DNA of 7,978 bases from assembly GCA_012511315.1 (NCBI GenBank), contig JAAZGI010000119.1, forward strand, positions 1-7,978. The letters run 5' to 3'. The notes beneath the pieces were generated by a model. The model worked only from the letters and a program-made list of their open reading frames with translations. It had not been told where the DNA came from and did no database searches. Each line of letters begins with the position of its first letter. The stretch's first letter is position 1. Source of the DNA: Clostridium sp. (lineage in GTDB: Bacteria; Bacillota; Clostridia; Clostridiales; Clostridiaceae). A program made the position numbers and the translations under genes. Positions 4,573 to 7,978 of the stretch are shown piece by piece.

Positions 4573-6999
4573 ATGCAATTAACGACACAACAGTTCAAGG
4601 ATGACTTTCAACGGACACTCTTGAGAAAATTTCCCGTTGAACTGGAAGAGGCGTCAGACTATGAGCTTTATCAAACCCTAGGCTCACTGGTCAAAGAATA
4701 TCAGGCTATGAATTGGGCCAAAACGAAGAAAAACTACAAGAGGTATCGGGAAAAACAAGTCTACTATTTTTCCATAGAATTCCTTTTGGGACGTCTCCTA
4801 GCAAGTAACTTATTAAACTTGGGTATCCGCGATACCGTTAAAGAAGGGTTTTTAGACCTTGGTCTTAACTTAGAGAAGGTAGAAGCCTATGAAGTCGACC
4901 CTGGCTTAGGGAACGGAGGTCTAGGCCGTTTGGCGGCAGCCTTTATGGATTCCATGGCTTCTTCTGGAATTCCAGGTTCGGGTATGGGAATTCGTTATAA
5001 ATATGGCCTGTTCCGCCAGAAATTTGTCAATGGCTATCAAGTAGAAATGCCTGAAAATTGGTTGCGAGATGGCAATGTATGGGAGTATCGTCGAGCTGAT
5101 CATGCCTGTATCGTCAAGTTTTATGGCGATGCTTGGATGCAACCGCAAGCCGATGGTTCTTTGTTGAGCCACCACACAGATTATGAAGAAGTGTTAGCAG
5201 TGCCCTATGACACGGGTATGATTGGTTATAACAATAAAACCGTGAACACCCTTCGACTTTGGTCAGCGGAGGAACCATACTCCTTTACTGGTCGGAATCC
5301 TAAAGAGGGCATCGATTTCCAAAACGGGTTGGAGTTAAAGCGAAGTATCGAATCCATCTCAGAGGCCTTATACCCAGATGATTCTAATTATGAAGGGCGT
5401 TTGCTTCGTCTAAAACAAGAATATTTCTTTGTGTCTGCCGGTATTCAAGACATCCTGCGACAGTTTAAAGAGCTCAATGAACCCATTGAAACCATCCATG
5501 AATTTGTGGCCATCCATATCAATGATACCCACCCAGCTTTGTGTATTCCTGAATTTATGAGGATTCTTTTAGATGAGGAAAAACTTGAATGGGATGTTGC
5601 CTGGGATATTACTCAAAAGACAATGAGTTATACAAACCACACCATAATGGCTGAGGCCCTTGAAAAATGGCCCTTGGATATGATGAAAAATCTTTTGCCA
5701 CGGATTTTCTTAATCATTGAAACCATTGACCAAAAAACTCGGACCAAGCTCAGCCTTAAGTCAAAGAATCCTGCAATGGTTAATGCCATGACAATTATTG
5801 GCGATCAACAGGTTCGAATGGCTCATATGGCGATTTTAGGCAGTCATTCTGTGAATGGCGTAGCCAAGCTTCATACCGAGTTATTAATGAAACAAGAGCT
5901 TAAGAATTTCTATACCTTGTACCCCTATAAATTTAACAATAAAACCAATGGAATCGCTCATAGGCGCTGGCTCATGCTAGCCAATGAGAAGCTGTCCGAT
6001 TTGTTAGACGATACCATTGGAGACTCTTGGCGACGCAATCCTGCTGATCTTAAACTACTGAAAGATTTTAAGCGCGACCGGATGGTTCAAGAACAAGTGG
6101 AAGATATTAAATTTCACAATAAAGAGCAGTTAGCGAAATTCATTCTAGAAACCAATCAAACGGTAGTGGACCCCACATCCATTTTTGATGTTCACATTAA
6201 ACGACTTCACGCCTATAAACGGCAGCTGCTTAATGCCTTACACATTTTGCATCTGTACCATGAAATTTTGAATAATCCTGATTTTAGGATGCACCCAAGA
6301 ACCTTTATCTTTGCAGCCAAGGCAGCCCCAGGCTATTTTTATGCAAAGCAGATTATTAAATTCATTAATGCTCTTGCAAAGCAAGTGAACCATGACCCTC
6401 GTGTTAAAGGATTATTAAAAGTTGTCTTTTTAGAAAACTACAACGTAACCTTAGCAGAGCGAATCATACCGGCAGCGGAAGTGTCCGAGCAGATTTCGGC
6501 AACAACAAAGGAAGCCTCCGGCACATCTAACATGAAATTTATGATGAATGGAGCAGTTACTTTAGCTACCTTAGATGGGGCTAATGTTGAAATTCTTCGT
6601 GAAGTGGGGGATCCAAATATTGTAATATTTGGCTTAAATGAAAGGGAAGTTCTTAACTATCACCGCAATGGTGGTTATATCTCACGGGATATTTATAATT
6701 CCAACCCTTACGTTAAAAGAGCCTTAGATTCACTGGTCAATGGATTTATACCTGGCATTGAAGTAGAAGGCTTGGATATTTTTAAATCCTTGGTCGATTA
6801 TAATGATGAGTATTTTTTACTAAAGGACTTTGATTCCTACCTTCAGGCACAGAAAAAGATTAATAATCTTTATCGTGATCGTTTCGTTTGGAATAAAATT
6901 TCAATTGAAAACATCGCCTCTTCGGGCACATTCTCAGCGGATAACACTGTTCGTCAGTATGGCGTGGGGATTTGGGGAACACGAATTTATGAACGGTAA
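4573..6999 (+). CDS. glgP: Glycogen/starch/alpha-glucan phosphorylase (GT35) GlgP
   Basis: GlgP releases glucose-1-phosphate from glycogen non-reducing ends using inorganic phosphate and pyridoxal phosphate. Visible motifs are IEFLLGRLL (about 69-77), EVDPGLGNGGLGRL (107-120), NDTHPALCIPE in the middle, KRLHAYKRQ (543-551), AAKAAPGYFYAK, and the PLP site EASGTSNMKFMMNG, in which K655 is the predicted Schiff-base lysine (rabbit muscle Lys680). At 808 residues the protein is full length for a bacterial phosphorylase. GGAG (4562-4565) within the last codons of glgA is 7 bases from the ATG, and the genes are only 4 bases apart, so translation is probably coupled. A breakdown enzyme directly joined to the synthesis genes is also seen in the Bacillus glg operon. 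Substrate preference (glycogen or maltodextrin) cannot be read from the sequence. Confidence 0.97.
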   Translation: MQLTTQQFKDDFQRTLLRKFPVELEEASDYELYQTLGSLVKEYQAMNWAKTKKNYKRYREKQVYYFSIEFLLGRLLASNLLNLGIRDTVKEGFLDLGLNLEKVEAYEVDPGLGNGGLGRLAAAFMDSMASSGIPGSGMGIRYKYGLFRQKFVNGYQVEMPENWLRDGNVWEYRRADHACIVKFYGDAWMQPQADGSLLSHHTDYEEVLAVPYDTGMIGYNNKTVNTLRLWSAEEPYSFTGRNPKEGIDFQNGLELKRSIESISEALYPDDSNYEGRLLRLKQEYFFVSAGIQDILRQFKELNEPIETIHEFVAIHINDTHPALCIPEFMRILLDEEKLEWDVAWDITQKTMSYTNHTIMAEALEKWPLDMMKNLLPRIFLIIETIDQKTRTKLSLKSKNPAMVNAMTIIGDQQVRMAHMAILGSHSVNGVAKLHTELLMKQELKNFYTLYPYKFNNKTNGIAHRRWLMLANEKLSDLLDDTIGDSWRRNPADLKLLKDFKRDRMVQEQVEDIKFHNKEQLAKFILETNQTVVDPTSIFDVHIKRLHAYKRQLLNALHILHLYHEILNNPDFRMHPRTFIFAAKAAPGYFYAKQIIKFINALAKQVNHDPRVKGLLKVVFLENYNVTLAERIIPAAEVSEQISATTKEASGTSNMKFMMNGAVTLATLDGANVEILREVGDPNIVIFGLNEREVLNYHRNGGYISRDIYNSNPYVKRALDSLVNGFIPGIEVEGLDIFKSLVDYNDEYFLLKDFDSYLQAQKKINNLYRDRFVWNKISIENIASSGTFSADNTVRQYGVGIWGTRIYER

Positions 7000-7019
7000 A
7001 GACAAATGAGGATTAAACC

Positions 7020-7978
7020 ATGAAAAAAAGAAAAGAAATATATTTTAATTCTCACGATGAGGCTTGCCGGACTCCTTTTGGTGCAGTTACACCAGGAACA
7101 GCAGTTACTCTAACTGTAGATACGGGAGCAATCGAGGAGACTACTTGTTATCTGAATTTTTACAAGGAAAGACATGGCGAACAGGTGATTGAGACCTTAA
7201 CCATGGATAACCAAGGTGGTAAACACACGGCTACAATAGTTCCAGCCGAAGTCGGTCTGTATTTTTACTGGTTTTCCGTTAGCATCAAGGGGCAAACCAC
7301 CTTTTATGGCAATAGCCATGATGCCTTAGGGGGGCTAGCGGTATCTTATCAACAGGAAAACCGGATGAGGCCCTTTCAAATTACCGTTCACGACTATACA
7401 AAGCCAGCACCTAGTTGGTATAAAAATGCAATCTTTTATCAAATTTTTCCAGACCGTTTCTTTAACGGCAATGAAGATGGAGAAATTTTAAATCCCAAAC
7501 CTGGCAGTTTCCTTTATGCTGATTGGTATGATAAACCAATTTATGTGAAGAATGAACGAGGTGAAATTGTTCGCTGGGAATTTTCTGGTGGGAATTTAGC
7601 TGGGATTCGAAAGAAAATTGATTATTTAAAAACTCTCGGGGTCACCGGGGTTTACTTAAATCCTGTCTTTGAAGCTCGTTCCAATCATCGCTATGATACA
7701 GGTGATTACCATAAAATAGATCCCATGTTGGGAACCAATGAAGAGTTTTCAACTCTAATGGAAGAACTTAAAGACCAAAATATTGGTGTGATTTTAGACG
7801 GAGTGTTTAACCATACTGGAGCTGATTCCAAATACTTTAATGCCTTGGGTACTTATGATATGCTGGGAGCTGCTCAAAGCCCTTCATCGCCCTATTATAG
7901 TTGGTATATGTTTAAAGACTATCCTCACAGCTATGAGTCTTGGTGGGGGGTTACAGATCTACCCAATGTTAATGAAAA
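7020..7978 (+). CDS. GH13 alpha-amylase-family glycoside hydrolase (neopullulanase/alpha-glycosidase-like), 3' end outside window
   Basis: The frame opens at ATG 7020, 20 bases after glgP, with GAGGA (7008-7012) 7 bases upstream, and stays open to the window end: 319 codons plus two bases. Residues 1 to about 120 form a beta-rich N-terminal domain like the CBM34/CBM48-type modules of cytoplasmic GH13 enzymes. The barrel then begins with WYKNAIFYQIFPDRF (133-147), SGGNLAGI (189-196), YLNPVF (212-217), SNHRYDTGDY (221-230), conserved region I DGVFNHTG (260-267) and region V LPNVNE (314-319). The nucleophile, acid/base and third carboxylate regions lie beyond the edge, so activity and exact subfamily cannot be judged. 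No signal peptide is seen: the N-terminus is charged (MKKRKE) without a hydrophobic core. An intracellular glucan hydrolase or debranching role beside GlgP is the best guess. Pullulanase, neopullulanase and maltogenic amylase remain possible. Confidence 0.9.
   Translation, partial: MKKRKEIYFNSHDEACRTPFGAVTPGTAVTLTVDTGAIEETTCYLNFYKERHGEQVIETLTMDNQGGKHTATIVPAEVGLYFYWFSVSIKGQTTFYGNSHDALGGLAVSYQQENRMRPFQITVHDYTKPAPSWYKNAIFYQIFPDRFFNGNEDGEILNPKPGSFLYADWYDKPIYVKNERGEIVRWEFSGGNLAGIRKKIDYLKTLGVTGVYLNPVFEARSNHRYDTGDYHKIDPMLGTNEEFSTLMEELKDQNIGVILDGVFNHTGADSKYFNALGTYDMLGAAQSPSSPYYSWYMFKDYPHSYESWWGVTDLPNVNE

Noticed and set aside
4921..5175. Antisense frames on the minus strand (also 259-456, 3252-3536, 4413-4598) and a plus-strand frame at 332-514
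   Set aside because: All lie inside firmly assigned genes, have no recognisable family features, and look like shadows of the coding strand.

Overview
The window carries a glycogen-metabolism locus of an AT-rich (roughly 40 % GC by eye) low-GC Gram-positive bacterium. Two things point to Bacillota: the paired ADP-glucose pyrophosphorylase subunits GlgC and GlgD, and the order glgB-glgC-glgD-glgA-glgP, which matches the known Bacillus glycogen operon. Protein style and purine-rich Shine-Dalgarno sites suggest a clostridial lineage, but genus cannot be judged from this window.

Layout. Bases 1-579 are the 3' end of glgB (branching enzyme), open at the left edge. Bases 580-842 form the only sizeable gap. 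It holds a hexanucleotide-periodic, G-free A-rich tract (603-656), a plausible sigma-A-type promoter (667-697), and a GC-richer, highly foldable leader of about 140 nt (704-842) directly before glgC. Then come five tightly packed plus-strand genes: glgC (843-1973), glgD (1973-3118, overlapping glgC by one base in TAATG), glgA (3132-4568), glgP (4573-6999) and a GH13 amylase-family gene (7020-7978, cut by the right edge).

How it works together. GlgC, probably with the non-catalytic-looking GlgD, makes ADP-glucose. GlgA polymerises it, GlgB branches the chains, GlgP phosphorolyses them to glucose-1-phosphate, and the GH13 enzyme probably trims or debranches alpha-glucans. Synthesis and breakdown therefore seem to be transcribed together, which puts the burden of direction control on allostery and on any control upstream of glgC.

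The coding part is an ordinary glycogen operon. The most interesting part is the glgC leader: two adjacent strong hairpins, a possible loop interaction, a possible pseudoknot, and alternative pairings that would expose or hide the glgC ribosome binding site. I do not recognise it as a riboswitch class I know. A 28-codon open frame inside it, ending three bases before glgC, is a competing explanation. A second oddity is a calcium-loop-like DVNGDG segment inside GlgC.
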